Shown in pieces: positions 11,501 to 22,167 of a stretch of DNA of 32,874 bases (its first letter is position 1; every line of letters starts with the position of its first letter). The notes under the pieces are model-generated. The model worked only from the letters and a program-made list of their open reading frames with translations, was not told the DNA's origin and made no database searches. Position numbers and translations under genes: made by a program. Source of the DNA: Nemertoderma westbladi (taxonomy: Eukaryota; Xenacoelomorpha; Nemertodermatida; Nemertodermatidae); contig JAUCBJ010002230.1 of the NCBI GenBank assembly GCA_032718475.1, positions 1 to 32,874 on the forward strand. The letters are read 5' to 3'.

Positions 11501-13281
11501 TTTAGTTGCCTTCTAACAGCTGGGGGCAAATCAGGCAATTTCTGACGGTGGGATGTTCTTTTACGTCTGCTTAGATGAGATCTATTTCCTTTGCCTTCAG
11601 TGTCGGTGGTATCGCCTTCCTCAGATGATGTATAACCTTGTCTTTTGGGAGTAGATCGATTCATCATCTGCATATTACTAGCTGTTAACTGTTTATTAAA
11701 GTTGTCTTGTCTCTCTTGAAGATTTTCCAACTCTAGTTGGGTTGTCTCTTCAGATGCCCTCCGTTCTGCTTCTGCCACTGCTATTTTTCTTTCCGCTTCG
11801 GCCGCCTTTCTTTCCGCTTCTGCTGCTGCCACTTTTCTTTCCGCTTCGGCTGCCTTTCTTTCGGCTTCTACTGCTGCAGCTGCCACCTTTCTTTCCGCTT
11901 CGGCCGCCTTTCTTTCGGCTTCTACTGCTGCAGCTGCCACCTTTCTTTCCGCTTCGGCCGCCTTTCTTTCGGCTTCTACTGCTGCAGCTGCCACTTTTGC
12001 CTCTGCCGCTGCCGCTTTTGCCTCTGCCGCTGCCTCTGTCGCTTTTCTATCCACTTCTGCCACTTTTCGTTCCGCTTCTGCCGCTGCCACTGCCGCTGCT
12101 GCTGTCTTTCTATCTTCTATACGTTTTTTCTTTACTTGTTCTTCTTGAACCTTAGCGATGCGGATGCTTTCATTGAATTTAGCTTGGTTCGCAGCTAACC
12201 TATCCACATCGATTGCGTCCAACACACGCTGGGCTCCTTCACTATTAGGGCTAAGCCCCTCTAACCTTCTCCTCAACTCTTCATCACCTAAAAAACGTTG
12301 ATAGTCTGACAGATAGATGTCAATGGCATCCCTCTTATGCGGTTTCTCTGCCGTCGCTTCACTTTCCACTTGGGAAAAAGTAGCGTCTGTTGATTCTCCA
12401 TGGGTTGAGCGCTCCTCCAGCTGAGCTTTCCACTGAGCTGTTCCTTGAACCTGGCGACTCACCCGTTGAAACCAAGTCTTTATGGCAACTTGCAACGACG
12501 TGTCTTGTCTTCTTTTAGAAGCCTCCTCAAAGGCCGATAAGATTAGCCTAATTTGCAGAATTCTTTCTCTAACTTGATAAAGCAGTTGTCCCTGCTCTTG
12601 AGGTCCTTGAGGTTGTTGAAACAGTTGTTCTTTTACTCGCTCCATAGAGCTGAAGAATCCCTGTGCGTATCCGGCTGCGGACCTCTTCCACACAGCTGGA
12701 TCGATGGTTTCCTTGGCTACTCCCATCCGGTGTATGTCTTCCCAGGCAGCTTCTGATAAATCAAACAGGAGTCCGGGTCAGGGGAAGTTCCATTGCGACT
12801 CGACCATAGATTTCAGTTCTTCCTTTGTGTATCCCGCATAACTATCTTTAGTCGATCGCTTACTTCTCGCCCAATCGATCTGGTGTTCTTCCACCGCGAT
12901 CAATAACCTAGTGAGTACGGCTGCAGGAAGGATGAGAAGGGGATCCGAATAAACCGCATCCGTCATATTTGCTCCGCGCTCGGGTGTCAGCTCTACAGTA
13001 TCCTCACTACTGGAGCTGTTGGGCCGCTGAGAAATAAGTTCTTGGCTCGCGGGTTGTTGCTGTTCCGCTGCTTCTTGGTCCCGCTTGACCTGAGCTCGAG
13101 TGCCTATGATAGACCTACGATGATGGACCAGCCTAGGTTCTGTTATTACTACTGGAGGGATGACCTTCCTCACAGTGGGAGGTGAACTGAACTTAGGACT
13201 AGACGGTTCTACACCTCTATCTGAGTCGCAGATAGTTACATCTAATAAACTGTCTGACAGGTTCTGCTTAGTATCAGACAT
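8560..13281 (-). pseudogene. BEL/Pao Gag-protease polyprotein, copy 2, two nonsense codons
   Basis: Same architecture as copy 1: N-terminal region, long Ala/Glu/Lys coiled coil, DUF1759-like Gag, knuckles (CYNCLRRGHQRRTC, then CAKCGAKHH), DSGSTGTFID protease, RNase H relic (WRHCPETINLADIASRG) and Pol C-terminal relic (RPAGRLCLLE). The frame is broken twice in place, without frameshift: a TGA at 12778-12780, where copy 1 has a Gly codon after QWNFP, and a TGA at the end (8560-8562), where copy 1 has CGA and continues about 34 codons. Everything between is open, so inactivation is recent or the 1388-codon downstream part is still translated. Confidence 0.8.
11815..12000 (-). repeat. 54-bp coding tandem repeat (18-aa coiled-coil unit)
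   Basis: The segment CTTTCTTTCCGCTTCGG recurs at 11887 and 11941 (54 bp), with an earlier, slightly diverged unit before them. Each unit encodes an 18-residue Ala/Glu/Lys stretch of the type AEAERKVAAAAVEAERKA. Copy 1 lacks the expansion. The length is a multiple of three, so the frame is kept. Confidence 0.85.
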
Positions 13282-16200
13282 GTTTGTTTACACAGTTGAA
13301 TGTCTACTGCTATATTACAGTCTAAGCAAGTCTAGTAATTCAGTGTTAACTGCTAGCCTAGTAATTAATTACCGATACTGCTACTCAATGTAGCGTGATA
13401 TATAATATATTAGTATACCGGTATGCTTATAGTATATATAAGTATTATTACAGACTAGTTTATCACAGAATACCGGTAGGTAATTTTAGCACAAATATAT
13501 ATAAATATATAATAGGCCTATCGTGAATACCGGTATGCAGTTTACACTTATAGTGTATATATATAAGTATAATTACAGACTAGAATTAATTACAGAATAC
13601 CGGTATGATTTCAACCTAAAATTTATAGAAATAAATATAATAAGCCTATTGTAAATACCGGTATGTCAATTATTTTAGAATAATTGAATTTCTGAATTTT
13701 AAGGGTTACTTGGTTACTTTAACTTACTTTATTACCGTTATTTAAGCAGTAGTCCAACTGATATTGAGACCTAATTGTGGTATGGCAGGCCTACTATTTA
13801 TAAATCGTTTGAGTTGATTTATAATATATATGTACCCGTTGAAATGGGTTTTTGTCAATGTTGGAAATAAATGTTATTATTTCTGGGGGAGTCACTACAC
13901 ATAAGCTGTGCGCTCTCAGTGGAGTGCTACTTGTTAGACACTAAAACAAATAATTCTAATTTACCTAAGTTACTTAATACTACAAATTACGTACAATTCG
14001 GGTTGAGATTACAATCTCTAAATAAACACAAAAATTTAATTACAAATACACAAATACAAATTTTTAGGGTAATTTTACAAGAAGTCTACTAACCAGCCTA
14101 ACAAAGGGTTAGAATATCTGGTTATTACAACGGACAGGTTACTACGGTATTTGAAAATAATAAGTAGTAGTAAATATACTGCGTTGTCCAGATAGGAAAA
14201 TACCACCGTCTGACGACCTATAGCCGTATTGCTATAGGTACTACGTTATGTATCACGGAGTGTTCCTACCTAGAGATTAATTACCGCGGTCTACCAGAAC
14301 CAACGTGCCTATTAACCACTTTACAACACAAATACACTGGCTACACACTAATTGCTTTCGGAAAGCACTGTACACTAAACCCTAAATTAGGTACAAGTAC
14401 TTGTACAACAAATAATTAGTAGTTAAAAATACTTGAACAGCTAAAAGAACCACGGTATCTGCCGGAGTGACCAAAGCACAAAATCTCCAGTCTTTACCTA
14501 CGCCTAGCAGCCCTGATGTAGTACCGGGGTTAGTTTAACTATAACGGTATGTATAACAAACACAATTACTGTAGGAATAAACTTGGGGATATGAATGTTG
14601 CGAATAATAGCATAAACTCTGAATAATAAATATTACGCTATGCGTACAAACTACTCAAACAAAATGCAGACCAAACACTGACAGACTACTATCAAGCCTA
14701 AACAAACTACGGTATATGCAGACTCCAAAATGATTAGTTAGCATGCGTTCTAACCCAGTAGTACGACTTATTCTTTCACAGGGGGTTTACCTCACAGCAC
14801 TTGAAGCCCCTACTTTCCTAACTTAGCACTTTATCGGACAGATGCTCTACACACACCGAAATTTCCTCAAACCCAACAACAGCCAGACAACTATCCAGCC
14901 TACAAATTATCTAAATAAAATTATACGCTACCCGTACAGACTACACAAACAAAGTACAGACCAAACGATGGCAGACTACTATCAAGCCCAAATAAACCAC
15001 AGGACATGCAGACTCCGAAATGGTTAAGTAGTATGCGTTCTAACCCAGTAGTACGACTTATTCTTTAGATGGGGGTTTACCTTACAGCTATGGCTGCCCC
15101 TACTTCCTAACCGTTCTTTATCGGACATACACTCTACATGCACTGCAATCCGTTCAGACCTAATCAACAGTTAGCCAACAGTCAAGCCTACAAATTATCT
15201 GTACAATCTGAGCAGGCTTACACGCCTTCTGCTCAATACTGGCCTACAAATAAATAAAACTTGACAGAAACAAGTAAAATCTCAATAAAAAACCAGGGCG
15301 GCCGTCCCTGAATAATTATTAAGGCTTACCGGTATATAATTATCAAAATCGAATAATACTGCTGTACCTGTACTGTAAGTACCGGTTCGGGCAGTTGGGC
15401 CTACAGGCCTACAGCAGTACAGGTTACCGTTCAACCGGTACCGGTACTTTAGACTTGATTGCTTACACCGCAATCCAGAAGCAATATCTGTTATTGTTTG
15501 CGCTTTTAAGACCTTTGACAGTTTAACCTGCCAAATTAGAATGTCTTTTGGATGATAGATAGTCTTTAGCCTATGACGAGTATTTGATACACTACATTAG
15601 CCGAAGCCAGTCTATGCGCAATCATTCACCCGTTGGATATACCCGGGAGACTGAGTTCGGAGCTTAATGATTGATGGTGTAAGCCTACTGTATTATTCGA
15701 CTGATCGTAATATATAATCTCTGACAAATATTATTCACTTTCGGGAAATATTAACAGTTCCTTTAGGACGTGGCACTCTAAATATGTAAACAGAGTTATG
15801 ACTTAAACTAGGCACAACGAAAAGGCTATAGATTCACGTATATGGCGCATTCTTTAGGAGATGCTTTGTTATCAGTTACACTCATACACAATGCTGCACA
15901 ATACTGCACATTAATCTGCCGACCTTCACTAAATTTGGTCACGTATAAAGAGAGCAACATACAATTTATGTCGGGCATATGAAATAGCATTAGATTCACT
16001 TCAAACCACTTAACATAGGTCGCAATCGTTTATCTGTAACCGGTCTCTCTAACCTTTAGTATATCAAGAAGGTGGGGTGTCTGACTATTGATCAGTATTC
16101 CGATATAATATTTCATCAACCAATATAATGAATAACTGACAGTAAAAGCAGTAAAGTTAAGGTATAAATGATTATTAAGTGAGTGACTAACTCAGTAACT

Positions 16201-16662
16201 CGTTTGTGCAAATCGTTTGATAACAGATATACGTTCTATAATTAAGCCTACTAATGTAAGACTAAAGACTGAAACACGGAGGTGCCAAAAGCCGGTGTTC
16301 TTAGGCTCTGGGCAAAACATAACACTGAATTCCTGAGTTTCTGTATCCACCTCCAACACAGAGACAAAAAACGCTCTGATTGGTCGACCGAACAACGAGA
16401 GAACAAAGAAACAAAGAAATGTCGACGTGGCAATATCAGCTGTTAGCCGTCGTCATGGTAGCGACACTGTTTTCAAGAGTATCGAGCTTATTGCGTCCCG
16501 AAATTGCGGATTATGTCCTCTAAAGTACAAATACAGAAGAAATGGCTTTTATGTCCTCTAAAACACCAGTACAGTAAGGACACGGCCTTTTTATGCCCAG
16601 TAAACCAACTACAGAGTACTTTACGGGGAAAATAACCGGCTAACTACGCAAAAGCTTTTACA
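13282..16662 (-). other. BEL copy 2 leader/LTR region, 3.4 kb
   Basis: Collinear with the copy 1 leader: ACCGGT modules (13415-13665), the ~290-bp tandem module (GGCAGACTAC-type starts at 14680 and 14970), the GC-loop hairpin (15293-15312) and the TG-starting terminus at 16662. No convincing ORF; the small open frames here are not conserved between copies. The boundary of LTR and leader is unresolved. Confidence 0.6.
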
Positions 16663-17030
16663 TAAGAGAAAGGCATGGGCAGCCTTGAATAGGCTTTCCA
16701 GGATTTGGAAGTCACAGAAAATTAATCGGAAACTTCAGATCAGATTATTTAGAGCAGCAGTAGTTCCAGTACTCCTCTATGGGATTCCATGCTGCGTGCT
16801 CTAAATGCTGAGGACACCAAATCTCTGGATGGCACATTCATAAGAATGCTACACCGTGTTCATTGTGTCAATTATGATGCACACATCTCCAACCAGACAC
16901 TATATAACATTGGAGGTGTCTCCTCTTTGGCCCTCTCCACATTGGAGGTTCCCCCAACCTTAACAATAGAACAAAGTCGCCTCCGCTTTGCAGGACATTG
17001 CTTTCGCCGTGAGGACCTGTCAGTGCATAC
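16663..17030 (+). pseudogene. RTE-like LINE, C-terminal ORF2 fragment, left part
   Basis: Conceptual translation gives KAWAALNRLSRIWKS, LLYG, then after a one-base frameshift near 16788 NAEDTKSLDGTFIRML and RLRFAGHCFRRED. This is the characteristic post-RT region of RTE-like non-LTR retrotransposons (SLDGxxxRML ... RLRFAGHC). It starts at the BEL boundary and is cut at 17030 by the minus-strand LINE; the protein resumes beyond 24689. It has no start and is frameshifted, so it is a dead 5'-truncated copy. Confidence 0.8.
17021..17030. repeat. Target-site duplication, left copy
   Basis: CAGTGCATAC here and CAGTACATAC at 24679-24688 match at 9 of 10 positions and flank the LINE exactly at its poly-A end and its 5' end. 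Confidence 0.65.
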
Positions 17031-17324
17031 ATTTTTTTTTTTTTTTTTTAATAATTCATATTCAAACTGCATTGTGTAATCATTAGCAATAATTGCACAA
17101 AAACAGGCAGTTACACAAGGTAACTGGTAATAATGAATATACGTCAGACTGGCCCGCCCAGACATTTAATGTTGGGTTCTACAGTATGTATATAAACTTA
17201 CTCTAATCCCTAATGAATTACTACACCCCTAGCTAGATATTGCGCAAATTATATTATAATATATGAATCACTGAGTGTACACAATTTACGAGATGCTATG
17301 AAAAAAAGGTAATTGTTTTTTGCG
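17031..17324 (-). other. LINE 3' UTR and poly-A tail
   Basis: Follows the ORF2 stop at 17325. It is AT-rich with no ORF and ends in the homopolymer at 17032-17049, the expected product of target-primed reverse transcription. Confidence 0.7.
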
Positions 17325-19802
17325 TTATGTTGTATCATCCCGGTGGTACTGAGTTAGGTAATGTTTTTTTAGGGTTGCATTAAATTCTTTCAAGTGTTGG
17401 TATTGGGAAGTTACTGCCTGTGGTAGTTCATTCCACATTTGTATTAATTTATATGTTAATGATGTATGACCGTAATAATTTTTAGTTTTTGGCATTTTGA
17501 TTTTAAATGTTCGTGGGTTTATTTGTTTGTTTTCATTTTTTAAGAATGGTAGGTCGAGATGTTTGAATGGTTCTGCTATTTCTAGTAAATATTTGTGTAA
17601 AAAGGTGATGCCGTAGTATTCGCGAGATGCATAAAGAGTTGGAATTTTAGCTTTTGTGCGAAGTTCGGTAGCAGAACAATCTTTTGGTTTTTTGCTAAAT
17701 ATGCAACGTAGTGCTAAGTTCTGCATTTTTTCCAAACGGTACAGTATTTTTTTGTGTCCATATTCGTTGTGCAAAGATAACAGCAGCTGGCAACAATAAT
17801 TATGGTATGGTAAAACCAATGCTTTATATAAAGTAATTTTCGTTTATAGTGGTAATTGCCCTTTAATTTTTCTTAGACCCGAAATTGCCATACCCATTTT
17901 ACTAATAACTGAATCAATCTGCTCTTTCCATTCTAGTTTATTGTCTATTTTTATACCTAAATATCGTACGCTAGTCGATTGTTCTATTATACATTCTTCG
18001 TTTAATTTAATTTTTATTTGTGGAATATTATTGTCTATATTTTTATGTGGATGTAGAAGTAAAAGTTCTGTTTTATCTGGATTAACTTGAAGACTGTATG
18101 CCTGGAAAATGTTTGAAATATTATGTATGATGTTTTTTAATTCGCTTGCTAAGTAGACCGGATCTTTTCCTGATATATATATGGCTGTGTCGTCAGCGTA
18201 TTGTACCATGGACGTATTTTTAGTTACTAGAGATGGCATAGTGTTAGTATAGAGTGTGTACATTAAAGGCCCCATTAGGGTACCTTGAGGGACACCCCTT
18301 TTTTCGGTCAAATATGTCGAAGAAATGTTTCCGATTTTAACTTTCTGTTTGCGGTCTGAGAGGTAATTTTTAATTAATTTTAAAGCCGTTGAATTAAATC
18401 CTAATGAATCGAGCTCTTTTAGTAAAGTATCGTGTCTGAGAGAGTTAAAGGCCTTGCTGAGGTCGAGGAACGCCACGGCAACATACTTACCTTGGTTGAG
18501 TTCAGCTCTCCACTGCTCCGTAGCGTACGTAATGGCGTCTACTGTAGAATATTTCTTTCGAAAGCCGAACTGGTATGGATTTAGTAGGTTATTTTGATAC
18601 AAATATGTATTAATTTGATTAACTAAATGACGTTCGAATATTTTTGCTATTGGTTGAGTAACTGCTATAGGTCTGTAGTTAGCTGGATCTAGATGGTTCT
18701 CCTTTTTATATATTGGTGTTATTTGTGATATTTTTAATGAGCTAGGAAATTTTGATTGTGTTATACAATTATTAAAGATAGCTGTGAGGGGTTCACATAT
18801 GTGTGGTGACATTAATTTGAATATTTTAATTGGAATATCAGAAGGTCCAGATGACTTTGAGACATTTAGCTTATTAATTATTTCATACATTTGTAGTGAT
18901 GTAACAGTATTGAAACTAAAGGGGGGCCCATTGTTTGGCGATGATTGCATTGGTTTTTGATGGTTTTGGATTTCACTAAATATGTTGTTTACCTTTGTAA
19001 AATCCCCTATATCTATGTAGACTTCATTAAATACCCGCGCAATTTCTGTTGGATCTGTATAAAATATTCCCTTGTATTTGATTTCTGATATATTATTTCT
19101 TTCAGTTGATTTATTTAGTATTTGATTTATTACTTTCCACCGCCCCTTACTTGTAGTGCATGTTGCATATGTGTTATTGACATATTGGTTTTTTAATTTT
19201 TTATTTACATTGTTAAACTTGTTTCTGGCTTTTTTAAATAACTTGAAATCGTTTTCGAAGTTAGTTTCCCGCCATTTAGCAAATAAGATATATTTTTCTT
19301 TACGAAGAACTTCTAACAACTCGTTTGACCATTTGCAGTTTTGTAATAATTTTCTTTGTGTTGAGTGTAATTTGTATTTAAGCGGTGCCACATTGTTTAG
19401 ATGAAACGCAATACTTTGTTCAAAGTAAGTCATTTGATGTTCGATGTCTACCATAGTATAAATTGGAAACCAGTCAATTTCCATTAATAGATTTATAAAT
19501 AGCTGTTCGTTAAATTTTGAAAAATCACGATACTGAATATATTCTTTATCTACCGTTTTCGGTTCTAATTTAATTGCTTCTTTTGAAATAATTGTAGCTA
19601 TAAACTCGTGATCGGAAAAGTCACAGTTATACACTTCATGATATTTTATTAAGTTTGAATTTAAATTAGTAGCCGCAATGTCAATTAATGTGCGTGATCT
19701 TTTAGTGTATCGGGTCGGTTTTGTTTTGTGGGGCGAGCCACGAAGTTGGCGGAGCCTTAGCGAATTGACACTGTTAGGGGGTGGGTCAATTTATGCAAAT
19801 AG

Positions 19803-19805
19803 TTG

Positions 19806-19837
<32 letters not shown>

Positions 19838-19942
19838 GTGGGGCGAGCCACGAAGTTGGCGGAGCCTTAGCGAATTGACACTGTTAGGGGGTGGGTCAAT
19901 TTATGCAAATAGTTGTCGTCGTCGTCGTCGTCGTCGTTGTCG

Positions 19943-19974
<32 letters not shown>

Positions 19975-19978
19975 GTCG
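19803..19978. repeat. (GTC)n microsatellite with duplicated left end
   Basis: Two GTC-rich tracts with GTT interruptions (about 19804-19838 and 19914-19978) bracket the second copy of the 110-bp left-end segment. GTC here replaces the (GTCY)n tract seen in elements B, C' and D. Confidence 0.85.
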
Positions 19979-20089
19979 TTACGATTTTGACATGCTAATA
20001 ACTTTGTCGGATTTAAAGCTGCCAAGTTGAAAATTTGTAGGTATCAATATGAGCAAAAGTTGAGATTTTTGAGAGACTTTCAGACACCA

Positions 20090-21020
20090 TCAGTGCAATG
20101 GTCTCCCGCTAGAGGGCCACATGTCTAAACATTAAATGGCCACCCATTTCTTTGCTTTTAATCCGTTTAAGCTGAAACTTGGGAAGTATGTACTAGACCA
20201 TTAGCTGTAAATTTCAAAGGAGGCTAATCTGTCTGCAGTTCTCCAGTCTGCCGCTAGAGGGCGAAATGTCCCGAATGTGAAATTATTCTTCCATTTAGTT
20301 GTTTATGATCTGATTACGCTGAAACTTGTCATATATGTACTAGATGACATCCTGAGTCTTTGTGTGGATTGTAATCGGTCCGAAGTTTTCCAGTCTCCCG
20401 CTAGAGGGCCACATGTCTAAACATTAAATGGCCACCCATTTCTTTGCTTTTAATCCGTTTAAGCTGAAACTTGGGAAGTATGTACTAGACCATTAGCTGT
20501 AAATTTCAAAGGAGGCTAATCTGTCCGCAGTTCTCCAGTCTGCCGCTAGAGGGCGAAATGTCCCGAATGTGAAATTATTCTTCCATTTAGTTGTTTATGA
20601 TCTGATTACGCTGAAACTTGTCATATATGTACTAGAAGACATCCTAAGTCTTTGTGTGGACAGTAATCGGTCCGGAGTTTTCGAGTCTGCCGCTAGAGGG
20701 CGAAATGTAGGAAAGTGATAACCTTCGCGAATTCCTTGATCTTAATCTATTTAAGCTGAATTTTGGAATATACAGTACCGGTATGTACTAGACCACATGC
20801 CTCGTCTTTGTGAGGAAGGTGATCGATCCGTAGTTCTTTAATATGCCGCTAGAGGGCTAAATGTATGAAAGTGAAAACCTTCCAACATTTCGTTATTTAT
20901 GATCCGTCAATCGGAAACTTGGTAGATATGTAATAGACCATAGGCTGTGGCTTTGTAGGGAAACTAATCCTTCCTTCTTCAGTTACCCAGTCTCCCGCTA
21001 GAGGGTTAACGTTTTCCGGG
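20090..21020 (+). repeat. Tandem ~147-bp core of element A, seven units
   Basis: CGCTAGAGGG begins at 20107, 20252, 20399, 20544, 20691, 20847 and 20996, giving spacings of 145, 147, 145, 147, 156 and 149. Units 1-2 and 3-4 are nearly identical as a ~292-bp dimer, so a higher-order duplication occurred. Each unit has GCTGAAACTTG-like and TATGTACTAGA-like segments plus the CCGCTAGAGGGC or TCCCGCTAGAGGG block. Confidence 0.9.
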
Positions 21021-22167
21021 AAAATCTTCTCCTATGTTTTTATATCCTTTCGAGTTGATACTTAGCATTAACTCATTTCACGTGCTGCGCGAAGACCCCA
21101 CTTCGTGTTTAATATATGTATATCATTTTCAACTAGCATATTGGTGAACGACTTATTTATGGGTGTGTCCTTTAATATATTTATATTACAATCCCCCTGA
21201 ATTAATATTTTCGAATGTGGTTCTAATAAAAGTGCATTTTCTAGCTCTGTTTCTATTTCATTTATGAAATCATGGCTATTAAAATTTGGTAGTTTATATA
21301 CAGTACATATTAATATGTTGTCTATTTGTACCCATAATGTCTCTAATTTCGAATTATCTCGAATGTCAGGGCGCTGTTTGAATTTATACGTATCTGGTAT
21401 GTACATTAAAATGCCCCCGCCTTTTTTCTTTTTCCTATCATGTCTATAAATATCAAAACCAGGTATACGTATTATTTGAGAAGGGTGGTGGCGTTTCAAC
21501 CAAGTTTCAGTTACAGAAACGATGGTGTTTCTCGACCCAAGCAGGATGTCCTTCAACTCGTCTCCATGTTTGACTAAACTTCTTGCATTAATATGCATTA
21601 TTGTTAGGTCATCGGCTGTATTTATAAGCATATTTTTTATATCTAATATTGATTCGCTATTTTGTAGATGCTTATTAAATTTGTGATCTGTATTATCTTT
21701 CTTTTTTGATTTAGTAGACCTTGTCACTCTACGTTTATTGGTGCCGGAATTAGGCCCCGGATTAGGATGGATATCCCCAGATTTTTGTAACAGAAGTTTA
21801 ATAATAATTATTATCATAAAACCCCAGTTAAGAGAAAATGAGTAATATAGCTTAAATATTTTGAAATTAACAAAAGAAATTATATAAAGAAGATTATAAC
21901 AATTTTGTGTAGCAGAAGCCAAATTTTTAATACTAATTTTAGTTGTCCGTATGTCATTAATTGGTGTGTAGCTTTCATAATTATTGTTGCCAGCTGGTGT
22001 AATGAAGATATATAAAAAAAACATAACCCAGTATCTCTTGCGAAATAAATTTTTGTAAAGCAGAATAAGTAATAGGGAAACTATGTTGTATAAACCTGCG
22101 ATGTACCATCGCGAAAATGTATGTGCTATCGGGAAATTAATAAAATATATAGTCACAAAAAAATAAA

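Larger units (their letters stand above)
8407..16662 (-). mobile_element. BEL/Pao-like LTR retroelement, non-autonomous, copy 2
   Basis: Directly abuts copy 1, head to tail, with the same order of leader, Gag-protease ORF and tail. Two 5'-type termini (TGTAAAAGC at 8406 and 16662) and only one junction segment between the copies suggest a tandem in which one LTR-like segment is shared. A purine-rich GGAGTGGG followed by TGTGTGACTA (8464 to 8446, minus strand) is an alternative candidate for a polypurine tract plus LTR start. The copy differs from copy 1 by many substitutions and small indels and carries two nonsense codons. Confidence 0.75.
19728..21107 (+). mobile_element. Helentron-associated non-autonomous element (HINE-like), copy A, in LINE ORF2
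   Basis: The left end GTGGGGCGAGCCACG (19728) is followed by a GCGGAGCCTTAGCG segment, a (GTC)n tract, a seven-unit tandem core (CTAGAGGG motifs 20107-21005) and a right end CGTGCTGCGCGAAG-CCCCAC-TTCGTG (21081-21107). The two ends are subterminal inverted repeats (GTGGGGC vs GNCCCCAC), and the right end folds (CGAAG/CTTCG). This is the layout known for DINE-1/HINE and mollusc pearl elements: ends, microsatellite, tandem core, 3' hairpin. The left end is present twice (19728 and 19838, 110 bp apart). No ORF for a Rep/helicase is present. Removal of the element rejoins the LINE endonuclease frame. Confidence 0.75.

Noticed and set aside
11737-12198. Leu/Pro/Phe/Cys-rich plus-strand ORFs opposite the BEL copy 2 coiled coil
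   Set aside because: Antisense shadow of the Ala/Glu/Lys repeat; the same shadow occurs opposite copy 1.
19678-20030. Arg-rich plus-strand ORFs
   Set aside because: They translate the (GTC)n microsatellite and duplicated left end of element A.
20107-21005. Regularly spaced identical blocks resembling a CRISPR array
   Set aside because: The similarity extends over the whole ~147-bp unit rather than short repeats with unique spacers, and the context is eukaryotic.
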